Of a stretch of 17,190 bases of DNA, positions 1 through 6,584 are shown piece after piece (position 1 is the stretch's first letter; each line of letters starts with the position of its first letter). The notes below the pieces were generated by a model. It did not search any database. It saw nothing but the letters and a program-made list of their open reading frames with translations, and was not told the origin of the DNA. Source of the DNA: CAYMTN01 sp964393335 (GTDB lineage: Bacteria > Chloroflexota > Anaerolineae > Aggregatilineales > Aggregatilineaceae); NCBI GenBank assembly GCA_964393335.1, contig CAYMTN010000108.1:1-17190 (forward strand). The letters are read 5' to 3'. Position numbers and translations under genes: made by a program.

Positions 1-791
1 ACGATGGCGGCGGCCCAATCGTGCGCGCCGCGCAGCCCAAACCCGACCGTGTCGTGCCCGCCGCCCGGCGCGCCGTCCGGCGTGACGTATTCGACGCGCA
101 GCAGGTCCTCGCGGAAGGGGAGCAGCTCGTCCAGGCCGCTGCGTGCGTACACGTCCAGTCGCTGGATCGTCTCCAGCGGGATGCTGTCGCGCCAGTTGAA
201 GATCAGGCGATCCGGCGCGAGGTACAGATCGGCTTCGCGGTCGGGCGACCAGTCGCCATAGATGTCCTGGATCAGCCGCATGGCGCGCGCCGGGCCGAAG
301 TCCTCGCGTCGGCTGCCGGAATCGTGGACCGGCAGGCCGTTTTCGGCGCTGATCGCCTGCGCGATGGCCTGCGGGGCGTCGGCGGCGAAGGTTGCCACAC
401 GCCACCCGTCCGGGCTTTGGTAGTGGACCGCCAGCGCGCGGCGGCTGACCGGCGCGCGCCCGACCCGCGCCGTGATCGTCGTCAGGCCGAGGCGGTGGAT
501 CGTCTCCAGCGGCACGCGCAGGTTCGCGGCGCTGCTGCGATACCCGTCGAAGACCAGCCGCCCGTCCGTGATGCCGAGCGCCCCGAAGGTGCCCTGCCGG
601 TACGTGCGGCGCGGCGTTATACCAAAACACACCGCGCCGACCGGCCCGAAGCGCACGACTTGCCCGGCGCGCACCCACTCGGTCCGCACCTGGACCACAT
701 GGCGGCGCTGCGCGCGCCGGACCCACCACAGCCCGCCCAGACCGCCTGCGCCCATCAAACTCGCCACCAACAGTAGAATCTCCGGTCCCAT
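1..791 (-). CDS. Single-TM protein with tandem PH-like modules (partial, runs off left edge)
   Basis: Reading the minus strand from the ATG at 791-789 gives 263 codons without a stop up to the window edge, so the C-terminus is missing. Residues 4-24 are hydrophobic and are followed by WWVRRAQRR, a membrane anchor with a basic cytoplasmic flank. The rest is soluble and aligns along its length with the protein at 9336-10202: GPVGAVCFG versus GPVGVICHG, GALGITDGRLVF versus GALGVAGDHLLF, GWRVATF versus GWRVYTF, and LYLAPDRLIFNW versus LYLAPDRLLFDW. Within the protein a pattern recurs twice, near residues 70-105 and 188-215: a strand ending in LVF or LIF, then [VI]PLETI. This resembles bacterial PH-like (bPH) domains; that fold assignment is inference. 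A GAGGGG sequence lies just upstream of the start. The function is unknown. The paralogy makes the coding call strong. Confidence 0.85.
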   Translation of the reverse strand, partial: MGPEILLLVASLMGAGGLGGLWWVRRAQRRHVVQVRTEWVRAGQVVRFGPVGAVCFGITPRRTYRQGTFGALGITDGRLVFDGYRSSAANLRVPLETIHRLGLTTITARVGRAPVSRRALAVHYQSPDGWRVATFAADAPQAIAQAISAENGLPVHDSGSRREDFGPARAMRLIQDIYGDWSPDREADLYLAPDRLIFNWRDSIPLETIQRLDVYARSGLDELLPFREDLLRVEYVTPDGAPGGGHDTVGFGLRGAHDWAAAI

Positions 792-916
792 GCGCCCCTC
801 GCCGTCTAATGCCGCGCCATGTTTCGCTCGCCGCGTCTATTCTAATCTTAACGCGATCCGCCGCGTTCGTACATGGGGGTCACTCTCGCAATGGGGGCGA
901 CGAAGGAAGAGTCCTG

Positions 917-990
917 GTAGGGACGCTGCTTGCTGCGCCCTGCAAAATCCTGGGCGGAGGCGAACCACTGGTTTGACGCGCCGCCCCTAC
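917..990. repeat. Imperfect palindromic element, possibly a degenerate dispersed repeat
   Basis: The ends GTAGGGACG (917-925) and CGCCCCTAC (982-990) are inverted repeats with one mismatch. The left half can also fold on itself (GTAGGGACGC against GCGCCCTGC). Short elements with GTAGGG...CCCTAC ends are common as dispersed intergenic repeats in many bacteria; that this is one of them is inference. No second copy is present in the window. Confidence 0.35.
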
Positions 991-1040
991 TTGAAAAATC
1001 GTGGCCCGAAACCGGGATACGCCCGTACACGGCCCGCCTG

Positions 1041-1068
1041 TTGTGCGAATCTCCAAAGCCGCTATACT
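1041..1068 (+). promoter_or_regulatory. Candidate sigma-70 type promoter for the lipoprotein gene at 1186
   Basis: TTGTGC (1041-1046), a 16-base spacer and TATACT (1063-1068) lie about 120 bases upstream of the start codon. The -10 box matches the consensus at five of six positions and the -35 box at three of six. The same TATACT is seen upstream of the paralogue at 2435. Confidence 0.45.
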
Positions 1069-1185
1069 ATGCAAACACGGCAGTGAGTCATAGTACCACT
1101 GTGTCTACGCTGTGGATCGCGCCTGACATGGCGCGTCCGCCAGTTTTGGGTTCTTTATTTGAGTATCAAAAAGGAAGAAACAGCC

Positions 1186-2226
1186 ATGAAAAAATGGGGA
1201 TTAGCCCTGATGCTGGTTGCCATCCTGGCAACACCGATGCTGGCTTGCGGGTTCCCACTGCCTGCCGGTACCGAGATGATGGCCGTGAGCAAAGCAGTGT
1301 GTGCTGATGACGAGGCACCTGAGTCGTGTCAGGCGCGCCAGGATGCGTACCAGATGATGAGCAAGCTCCAGTCGGCAGCCGTGGAAGACCTGAGTGTGAG
1401 TCTGTATATCGACGACGGCGAGTCCGTAACCGAGGTCAACCTGACCGGTTCGTACGAGTACGTCGTGACTGATTCCACCGAGGGCCTGGGCGCGGACATA
1501 CACGCCATGCTGGAATCGGGTGAAATGACCGCGTCCGGTGAGGATCAGTCGTTGGGCGGGATGGAATTCATCGTCGTCGGTAACACGGGCTACACGTCCA
1601 GCGATGGCGGCGAAACGTGGGTCTATGAAGAACTGGACCAGAATGCGCTGTTGGGCCTGGGCCTGCTGCTTGGCCTGAGCGGCCCGACTGGCACCGGCCT
1701 GGACCTGTTCGCGGACCCCAGCATTTTCACCGTCACGACGGGCGAAGGTGAGGCCATGATGGGGCAGGCGATGCAGACCCAGACGCTGACCGTCGACCTG
1801 ACCGCGATGATGTCGAACGCCGACGTGCTCTCCGTGCTGCTGCAAGAAGGCGTGGTGGCGGGCGGCGATTCGTTGGGCCTCAACGCCGATGAACTGGGCG
1901 ACCCGGCGGAATTCGCCATGATGGCGGGGATGCTGCTGCCCTTCCTCAGCGGTTCTGAGTTCAGCACCACGATCTATATCGGCGCGGATGACGGGTATAT
2001 CCACCGCGTCGAAGATCACTACGTATTCAACATGGACCTGAGCGCGTTCGATCCAGAATCCGCGCCGATGAAGATGGCGTATGATCTGTCGGGTGACGTC
2101 ACGCAGCACAACGGCGCGATCACCATCGCCGCACCGGAAGGCGCGACGGAAGGCCCCGGCTTCTTGAGCGAAGAAGGCGGCCTGTTCGGCGGCAGTGGGC
2201 TGGGCGACAGCCTGTTTGGTGGCTAG
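1186..2226 (+). CDS. Exported lipoprotein-like protein, first of three tandem paralogues
   Basis: This is a 346-residue exported protein. The N-terminus MKKWGLALMLVAILATPMLAC is a signal peptide that ends at Cys21. MLAC is an imperfect lipobox because Leu occupies -2, so lipidation is likely but not certain. A Cys pair follows (Cys39, Cys48, the latter before Gln), then beta-rich sequence with VGNTGYTSSDGGETWVYEEL, MMGQAM at 191-196, and IGADDGYIHRV at 265-275. These features are shared with the proteins at 2435 and 3847. The alternation of strands with a 'displayed, D-x-x-x-H-x-V' strand resembles LolA/LppX-like half-barrel lipoproteins, which is inference without structural proof. The tail is Gly-rich (GGLFGGSGLGDSLFGG). 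I chose the ATG at 1186 because AAGGAAG precedes it at normal spacing; the in-frame TTG at 1159 would put charged residues before the signal. The ligand is unknown. Confidence 0.85.
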   Translation: MKKWGLALMLVAILATPMLACGFPLPAGTEMMAVSKAVCADDEAPESCQARQDAYQMMSKLQSAAVEDLSVSLYIDDGESVTEVNLTGSYEYVVTDSTEGLGADIHAMLESGEMTASGEDQSLGGMEFIVVGNTGYTSSDGGETWVYEELDQNALLGLGLLLGLSGPTGTGLDLFADPSIFTVTTGEGEAMMGQAMQTQTLTVDLTAMMSNADVLSVLLQEGVVAGGDSLGLNADELGDPAEFAMMAGMLLPFLSGSEFSTTIYIGADDGYIHRVEDHYVFNMDLSAFDPESAPMKMAYDLSGDVTQHNGAITIAAPEGATEGPGFLSEEGGLFGGSGLGDSLFGG

Positions 2227-2249
2227 GTCCGGCGGTTAATCGGGTATCT

Positions 2250-2282
2250 AACAGGCCGCCCGGCTGCCGGACGGCCTGTTTT
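2250..2282 (+). terminator. Intrinsic terminator after the first paralogue
   Basis: The arms AACAGGCCG (2250-2258) and CGGCCTGTT (2272-2280) are extended inward past one mismatch by a CCGG/CCGG pairing. Four T residues follow at 2279-2282. It starts 24 bases after the stop codon. Confidence 0.75.
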
Positions 2283-2346
2283 GCGTGGAATTGTGACGGG
2301 ATCGACTGCCGGCTGATCGGTTTTCTCCCTGTTTGGGATTCTGGTA

Positions 2347-2376
2347 TTGCAGACAATACCTGATTGTAACTATACT
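2347..2376 (+). promoter_or_regulatory. Candidate promoter for the gene at 2435
   Basis: TTGCAG (2347-2352), an 18-base spacer and TATACT (2371-2376) lie in an AT-rich patch about 60 bases before the start codon. The -10 box matches the consensus at five of six positions. Together with the terminator at 2250-2282, this supports separate transcription of the second paralogue. Confidence 0.5.
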
Positions 2377-2434
2377 CAATAAAGATGGCGCGTGCATTGC
2401 GCCTGTAGAAGAAAGCGTATAAGGAGAGAAATAC

Positions 2435-3442
2435 ATGAAGAAGATAGTCTCGCGGTTTGTCCCCGTGTTGGTCGTGATTGCCCTGCTTGCGTTCGGGCCG
2501 CTGCTGTCCGCATTCGCGCAAGATGGCGCGAATCCGCTATGCAACGGGCTGGCCGATGCCGACTGCCAGCTGATGCTGGCCGGAGAGGCTTCGCTGACGG
2601 GTGTGACTTCGTTTGCCGTGCCGTCATACTCGCTTGACTTCAATTTCAACGATGGGTCGCAGACCACGACACTTACCGCGTCGGGTTCGGGCGAATTCTC
2701 GCTGCCGGTGAACGGCGACGTGACCAGCATGGTCATTCACCTGCTCATCGATCAGGTGTCGATGTCTGACGCCAGCGGCCCGCAGGCGATCAGCGGTCTT
2801 GAGATCATCATTGCCAACAGCATGGCCTACATCAAGTACAACGACGAATGGTACGGCGAAGCGATGACAGAATCGGACCTGCAAAGTTTTGCCGATATGG
2901 GCAACGTGGTCGATCTCAGCCAGCTTAGCGGCGGCGCTGATACGGGCGGCCTGGGCCTGGACCTGACCGGCGTCGTCACTACGACACGCGGCGCGGACGA
3001 GGACATGATGGGCCAGTCGATGGCAGTGTTCACGTCCAATCTCGATATTGCCAATCTGATCACGGCTCTGCTGTCGTCGCCGATGATCGGCCAGTTGTTG
3101 GGCAGCGCGATGGGTGATACGACCGGGACCCAAATGACGCCCGCCGATATGCAGATGCTCGGTGCCATGATAGCGCCCATGCTTGGCAATACGTCGTTGT
3201 CGTGTGGGCAGTGGGTCGGCGTGGACGATATGCAGCTTCACAAAGTTGCGCTGGACGTCGTGTTTAGCCTGGATGTGTCCATGTTCAGCCCGGATACGCC
3301 CCCGATGAATGGCGAGTTGCACGCGGCAGTTGAACTTGGCAACCTGAACGAAGCGGTCAGCGTGACGCCGCCCGAAAGTTACAAGCCGGGCAGCGAGTTG
3401 GACCTCAGCACGAACAGTTTGCTGGGTAGTTTGGGCATGTAA
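2435..3442 (+). CDS. Exported protein, second of three tandem paralogues
   Basis: This is a 335-residue protein with a Sec signal peptide, MKKIVSRFVPVLVVIALLAF then GPLLSAFAQD, with likely cleavage after AFA at residue 28. The mature N-terminus carries CNGLADADCQ (Cys36, Cys44), almost the same as the third paralogue and a variant of the first. AYIKYNDEWYGE at 131-142 resembles the 'I-K-x-x-x-x-W-Y' strand seen in LppX/LolA-like and DUF6612-like exported proteins; this is my inference about fold. MMGQSM at 191-196 and VGVDDMQLHKV at 261-271 are family signatures. A third cysteine, Cys257, is not shared with the paralogues. There is no lipobox, so the product is predicted to be released from the membrane or held by something else. 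AAGGAGAG before the ATG supports this start. Ligand and function are unknown. Confidence 0.85.
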   Translation: MKKIVSRFVPVLVVIALLAFGPLLSAFAQDGANPLCNGLADADCQLMLAGEASLTGVTSFAVPSYSLDFNFNDGSQTTTLTASGSGEFSLPVNGDVTSMVIHLLIDQVSMSDASGPQAISGLEIIIANSMAYIKYNDEWYGEAMTESDLQSFADMGNVVDLSQLSGGADTGGLGLDLTGVVTTTRGADEDMMGQSMAVFTSNLDIANLITALLSSPMIGQLLGSAMGDTTGTQMTPADMQMLGAMIAPMLGNTSLSCGQWVGVDDMQLHKVALDVVFSLDVSMFSPDTPPMNGELHAAVELGNLNEAVSVTPPESYKPGSELDLSTNSLLGSLGM

Positions 3443-3510
3443 GCCTCTCCTGGCGCGCCGTCTGGCGCGGTAGGCCGGGGCCGATCAACAATCTGCCTCG
3501 CAGCAGCACA

Positions 3511-3553
3511 CGTGCAGGGCCGGGTTTCGAACCTGCCCTGCGCGTTCTTTTTT
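3511..3553 (+). terminator. Intrinsic terminator after the second paralogue
   Basis: CGTGCAGGGC (3511-3520) pairs with GCCCTGCGCG (3535-3544), including one G-T pair. An inner GGTT/AACC pairing closes around the loop. A run of six T residues at 3548-3553 follows. Confidence 0.75.
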
Positions 3554-3645
3554 CCGTGCCGCGTGTGGCTGCAACGATTATTATGGGTCCGCGTATTACT
3601 AATGGAAGAAACAAGACGAAGTCGCTCAATAGAGGTTGGTTTTGA

Positions 3646-3712
3646 GTGATTAGTTGTTGGTCAGACCGGCTACTTTCATACACGCTTTTGCCACCAACCA
3701 ACAGCTAACGAC
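3646..3712. repeat. Imperfect inverted repeat
   Basis: The arms GTGATTAGTTGTTGGT (3646-3661) and ACCAACAGCTAACGAC (3697-3712) are complementary at 13 of 16 positions, one of the remaining three being a G-T pair. The 35-base centre contains no obvious gene or binding site. There is no T run after it, and it lies about 200 bases beyond the terminator, so it is not a terminator of the preceding gene. It could be a relic of a dispersed repeat. Confidence 0.4.
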
Positions 3713-3846
3713 TGACAACTCCTTTTCCCACGGTGCGAGTTCCAAATGATTTCTCCATGCGTGGTGCGCCGTGAAGTCGCTCGCCGCCAGGGCAGGCGAC
3801 ACGCGCCATCACGGGTTATTCAAAAATCGTGAAATGAGGTGATATG

Positions 3847-5310
3847 ATGAAACATGCCACACGTTTGTTCGCCATCCTGACGCTGGTCGCGCTGCTGGTT
3901 ACCGGGCCGCTGCTTACGGCGTTTGCCCAGGATGCGCCCAACTGCACCGGCCTGAACGACGCCGATTGCCAGGTGATCAAGGATTCGATGGCGGCTATGC
4001 GGCTCCTCAAATCGTTCAGCGTTCCCGCGTGGAGCCTCGCGTTTGACGTCCAGGCCGGTGAAGAGAGTATGGCCCTGGCTGCGAGCGGAAGCGGCGCGGT
4101 CGTGCTGCCGCCGTCGCTGGTCGCGTGGTTGAGCGACATGCCGCCGGTGACCACCCCGGCCAATCTGGACCCCGTGATCGCGCAAATTCAAGCGCTCGAC
4201 AGCGCGATGATCCAGCAGGCCCTGGCCGAATTGGGCTTCTACCTGGCGATTGAAGAAGCATCGCTCGTGATGCCCGGCCAATCGGCATCCGGCAGCGCGG
4301 ACATTCTGGTGAAGGATAATGGCCTGTACCTGCGCTTCGAATCCCCGGCGGGCACCGATGCGTGGTTTGGCAAGCCGTTCGACCTGAGCGAGTCCGACCT
4401 GAGCGACATCGACGATACGCTCGCCGAAGTGGTTACGATGCTGCAAAGCGATGACACGCAAGCCGCGCTCGCCCAGGTGTCGGAGTTTTCCGGCACGATA
4501 GCGGGTTTGCAGGCGCTGGTGTCGCAATACGTCGTGACGACGCGCCAGCCGGATGTCGAGATGATGGGCCAGTCGATGAGGGTCTTCGCCACCGACTTTG
4601 ACCTGACCGGTTTTTTGAGCGATCCCGCGCTGGCGGACCTGCTGCATAACCTGCTGCAAAATCCGGCGTTGGGCGAGCTGGGTGTGGACCTGGGCGACGT
4701 GCAAAATGTGAACCAGACGCAGATCCAGTTTATGCTGATGACCGCCGGTATGCTGCTGGGCGATACGTCGATTTCGATGGAACAGGCCATCGGCACGGAT
4801 GATTCCGTCGTGCATCACGTCGCGTTTGATGCCAGCGTGGCTGTTGACCTGTCGCTGTTCGGCTCAGGAGCCGATTTTGACACGGTGACAATTGCGGCAT
4901 CGTTTGAAGCGGATATGGCCGACGTGAATACCGCCACCCTGGACGGCGTAGCAGTCCCCACCGATTATTACAGCCTGGACGATACCGGGAAGTTTTTGGT
5001 CGGTTCGCCGGACATGATCGACGCCGCGCTGCAAGTCGGCCAGACCTACAGCGCCGCGTTCCAGGGCGACGGCGACGATCAGCACATCTATGCGCTGGCC
5101 CTGAACGCCGGGGATACGGTCCAGTTTGAGCTGGCTTCCGATGATTACCCGTACCTGACCCTATACGGCCCGGACGGGTTCGAGGTCACCAGTTTTGATA
5201 CCTACTACGACGACCCGATGATCGTCACGGCGGAGAGCGGCGGGCAGTATCTGGTGGTCGTCGAGGCGTCGTGGAGCATGAAATACGACCTGACGATCCG
5301 CCGGTCCTGA
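3847..5310 (+). CDS. Exported protein, third tandem paralogue, with a C-terminal PPC domain
   Basis: This is a 487-residue protein. The signal peptide ends GPLLTAFAQD (residues 20-29), nearly identical to that of the second paralogue. Then come CTGLNDADCQ (Cys33, Cys41), FSVPAWSLAFDV, MMGQSM at 239-244 and IGTDDSVVHHV at 315-325, all shared family signatures. It has about 75 extra residues before the MMGQ block, including an Ala/Gln/Leu helix near 104-130. After residue about 394 there is a separate domain: LQVGQTYSAAFQGDGDDQ, YALALNAGDTVQFEL, LTLYGPDG and GGQYLVVVE. These are the marks of a PPC (bacterial pre-peptidase C-terminal) beta-sandwich. ATG codons occur at 3844 and 3847; the second stands five bases after AGGTG and is preferred. 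No lipobox is present. Ligand and partners are unknown. Confidence 0.85.
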   Translation: MKHATRLFAILTLVALLVTGPLLTAFAQDAPNCTGLNDADCQVIKDSMAAMRLLKSFSVPAWSLAFDVQAGEESMALAASGSGAVVLPPSLVAWLSDMPPVTTPANLDPVIAQIQALDSAMIQQALAELGFYLAIEEASLVMPGQSASGSADILVKDNGLYLRFESPAGTDAWFGKPFDLSESDLSDIDDTLAEVVTMLQSDDTQAALAQVSEFSGTIAGLQALVSQYVVTTRQPDVEMMGQSMRVFATDFDLTGFLSDPALADLLHNLLQNPALGELGVDLGDVQNVNQTQIQFMLMTAGMLLGDTSISMEQAIGTDDSVVHHVAFDASVAVDLSLFGSGADFDTVTIAASFEADMADVNTATLDGVAVPTDYYSLDDTGKFLVGSPDMIDAALQVGQTYSAAFQGDGDDQHIYALALNAGDTVQFELASDDYPYLTLYGPDGFEVTSFDTYYDDPMIVTAESGGQYLVVVEASWSMKYDLTIRRS

Positions 5311-5355
5311 CATCAGGCCGGATTTCAGACCGGATCGCAGGCGGTCACGCCATCG

Positions 5356-5392
5356 ACAGGCCGGTGGTACCGGAAACGGTGCCCCGGCCTGT
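5356..5392 (+). terminator. Stable stem-loop after the third paralogue, possible terminator
   Basis: ACAGGCCGG pairs with CCGGCCTGT, and after a one-base bulge GGTACCG pairs with CGGTGCC with one G-T pair. The loop is GAAA. The structure starts about 45 bases after the stop, but no T run follows, so termination is less certain than at the other two paralogues; it may instead stabilise the 3' end. Confidence 0.45.
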
Positions 5393-5528
5393 GTGGTTGG
5401 CGGGGCGGATAAAATCTTAACAACATTTTTATGTCGTTTTTAGTCCAGCTTGATTTTGCTGCGGCTAAATAGAATCAATACTCGTAGTTGGCCGCGCCAG
5501 CCCATTTGCCCAGGGATCGTCAAACGTC

Positions 5529-6386
5529 ATGAAGACTGAGTGGGATCATGTAGTTGCGGCAAGTGATGACCAGATCGTTGGGCTGTTCGCTCAGTTCACC
5601 CGGCTGCGCCAGGCCGGGCAAAACCGTGATGTGGCCTGGTCGAGCATTGAGGACGCGCTTCACCGGCTGCCAGGGCCGGACTACCAGCAGTTGTTATCGA
5701 TGCTGCGCGGCTGGGAAGCCAAAGAGGGACGATATTTTCGCTCGGATGGTGATGATCCGTTCAAAACGCAATACATAACGCCAGATGTGCTAGCGGAGGT
5801 GCGCCAGAAAATGAATGCCTCCAACAACAAGAAGGTCATTCGACGCATAAAACCGGTGGTTCCGCCGGTTACGGTCGATCCCGCCTCGAACGGGAGGGGT
5901 GAGTGTCCAACCTGCCACGCGCACAATTCGAGCGATGCCCTGTACTGCTCGAATTGCGGCCACATGCTGCCCGTGAGCCAGCCGCGCGATACCGGCGAAA
6001 CACGCCCCCTGTCGGATGCCGGGCAGCAAGATTCTTCGTATTTTGCCGAGGGGATGCTGTTATATATCCGCGTGCGCGATGCCAATGAGTCGCTTCGCGT
6101 GCGGCCCGGTACCAACGAGATGATTATTGGGCGGCACTCGCCTGACAGCGTGATGCTGCCCGACATTGACCTGTCCGCCTACCAGGCCGATATTAAAGGC
6201 GTTTCGCGGCTGCACGCCGGGCTGCGCCGTCACGGCAACACGCTGGTCCTGACGGACATGGGCAGTCTGAACCATACGCACGTGAACGGCCAGCGCCTGC
6301 ACGCGCATGAAGTTCGCGCGCTGCATGACGGCGACGAAATCCGGTTTGGGCAGTTGACTATCAACGTCTATTTCCGGCAAGAATAG
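5529..6386 (+). CDS. Zinc-ribbon and FHA domain protein
   Basis: This is a 285-residue predicted cytoplasmic protein with three parts. Residues 1-100 form a helical region I do not recognise (VGLFAQFTRLRQAGQ, DYQQLLSMLRGWEAKEGRYF). A short zinc ribbon follows, CPTCHA then YCSNCG, with Cys126, Cys129, Cys140 and Cys143 as ligands. The C-terminal FHA domain runs from about 176 to 283: GRHSP at 201-205, SRLHA at 226-230, GSLNHTHVNG at 245-254 and GDEIRFG at 268-274. FHA domains bind phosphothreonine peptides, so this is a likely reader of Ser/Thr kinase signalling. Arg202, Ser226, Arg227, His229 and Asn248 are present, so the binding surface looks intact, although the common NGT is NHT. There is no TM segment. 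No kinase lies in the window. The ribosome binding site (AGGGA) is rather distant from the ATG. Confidence 0.9.
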   Translation: MKTEWDHVVAASDDQIVGLFAQFTRLRQAGQNRDVAWSSIEDALHRLPGPDYQQLLSMLRGWEAKEGRYFRSDGDDPFKTQYITPDVLAEVRQKMNASNNKKVIRRIKPVVPPVTVDPASNGRGECPTCHAHNSSDALYCSNCGHMLPVSQPRDTGETRPLSDAGQQDSSYFAEGMLLYIRVRDANESLRVRPGTNEMIIGRHSPDSVMLPDIDLSAYQADIKGVSRLHAGLRRHGNTLVLTDMGSLNHTHVNGQRLHAHEVRALHDGDEIRFGQLTINVYFRQE

Positions 6387-6435
6387 ATTCGACGACAAAA
6401 GGACCAATCGGTCTTTTCCCTCCCCTATCTCCTAG

Positions 6436-6478
6436 GTGGCGGAACTCTTACTGGCGCGAGGGTTCCGCTGCCGCTTTT
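6436..6478 (+). terminator. Intrinsic terminator after the FHA gene
   Basis: GGTGGCGGAAC (6436-6446...) pairs with GTTCCGCTGCC, and the stem core GCGGAAC (6439-6445) with GTTCCGC (6462-6468) is perfect. The pairing continues inward with CTCT against GAGG using G-T pairs. TTTT follows at 6475-6478, six bases after the core stem. Confidence 0.65.
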
Positions 6479-6523
6479 ATGGGGGGCAGCGTCGGGCGCG
6501 GAGTGGGGCAGAGCGCTGAGAAT

Positions 6524-6558
6524 CACAACCGGGCACGGTCGCGCCGCGCCCGGTTGTG
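6524..6558 (-). terminator. Stem-loop just downstream of the oxoamine synthase gene
   Basis: CACAACCGGGC (6524-6534) and GCCCGGTTGTG (6548-6558) form a perfect 11-base-pair stem with a 13-base loop. It begins 27 bases past the stop codon of the minus-strand gene. The T content after it is low on both strands (ATTCTC on the minus strand), so it may be a weak terminator or a convergent-gene boundary structure. Confidence 0.55.
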
Positions 6559-6584
6559 TTCAGGTGCAGAATGCCGCGCGGTGC

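Larger units (their letters stand above)
792..1185. other. Intergenic region between divergent genes
   Basis: There is no convincing gene in these 394 bases. Small reading frames on both strands lack ribosome binding sites and recognisable protein features. The stretch holds an imperfect palindromic element (917-990) and a promoter candidate for the lipoprotein gene (1041-1068). It must also contain the promoter of the divergent minus-strand gene, which I could not pinpoint. Confidence 0.6.
3443..3846. other. Intergenic region between second and third paralogues
   Basis: I see no convincing gene in these 404 bases. They contain a strong terminator (3511-3553), an imperfect inverted repeat (3646-3712), and the ribosome binding site of the next gene (AGGTGAT at 3837-3843). 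No clear -35/-10 pair was found for the gene at 3847. Confidence 0.6.

Noticed and set aside
21..776. Long open frame on the plus strand opposite the partial gene at 1-791
   Set aside because: The minus strand encodes a full-length paralogue of the protein at 9336-10202, while this frame has an Arg/Ala/Pro-rich composition typical of antisense GC-rich DNA.
848..1074. Small minus-strand frames in the gap before the first paralogue
   Set aside because: They overlap the palindromic repeat at 917-990, have no convincing ribosome binding site and no recognisable protein features.
1201..2109. 302-codon minus-strand frame opposite the first paralogue
   Set aside because: The composition is His/Arg/Gln-rich, and the plus-strand frame shows a signal peptide and the conserved blocks of the family.
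3820..4818. 332-codon minus-strand frame opposite the third paralogue
   Set aside because: It is rich in His, Arg and Gln without any domain, and the plus strand has a signal peptide and shared family motifs.
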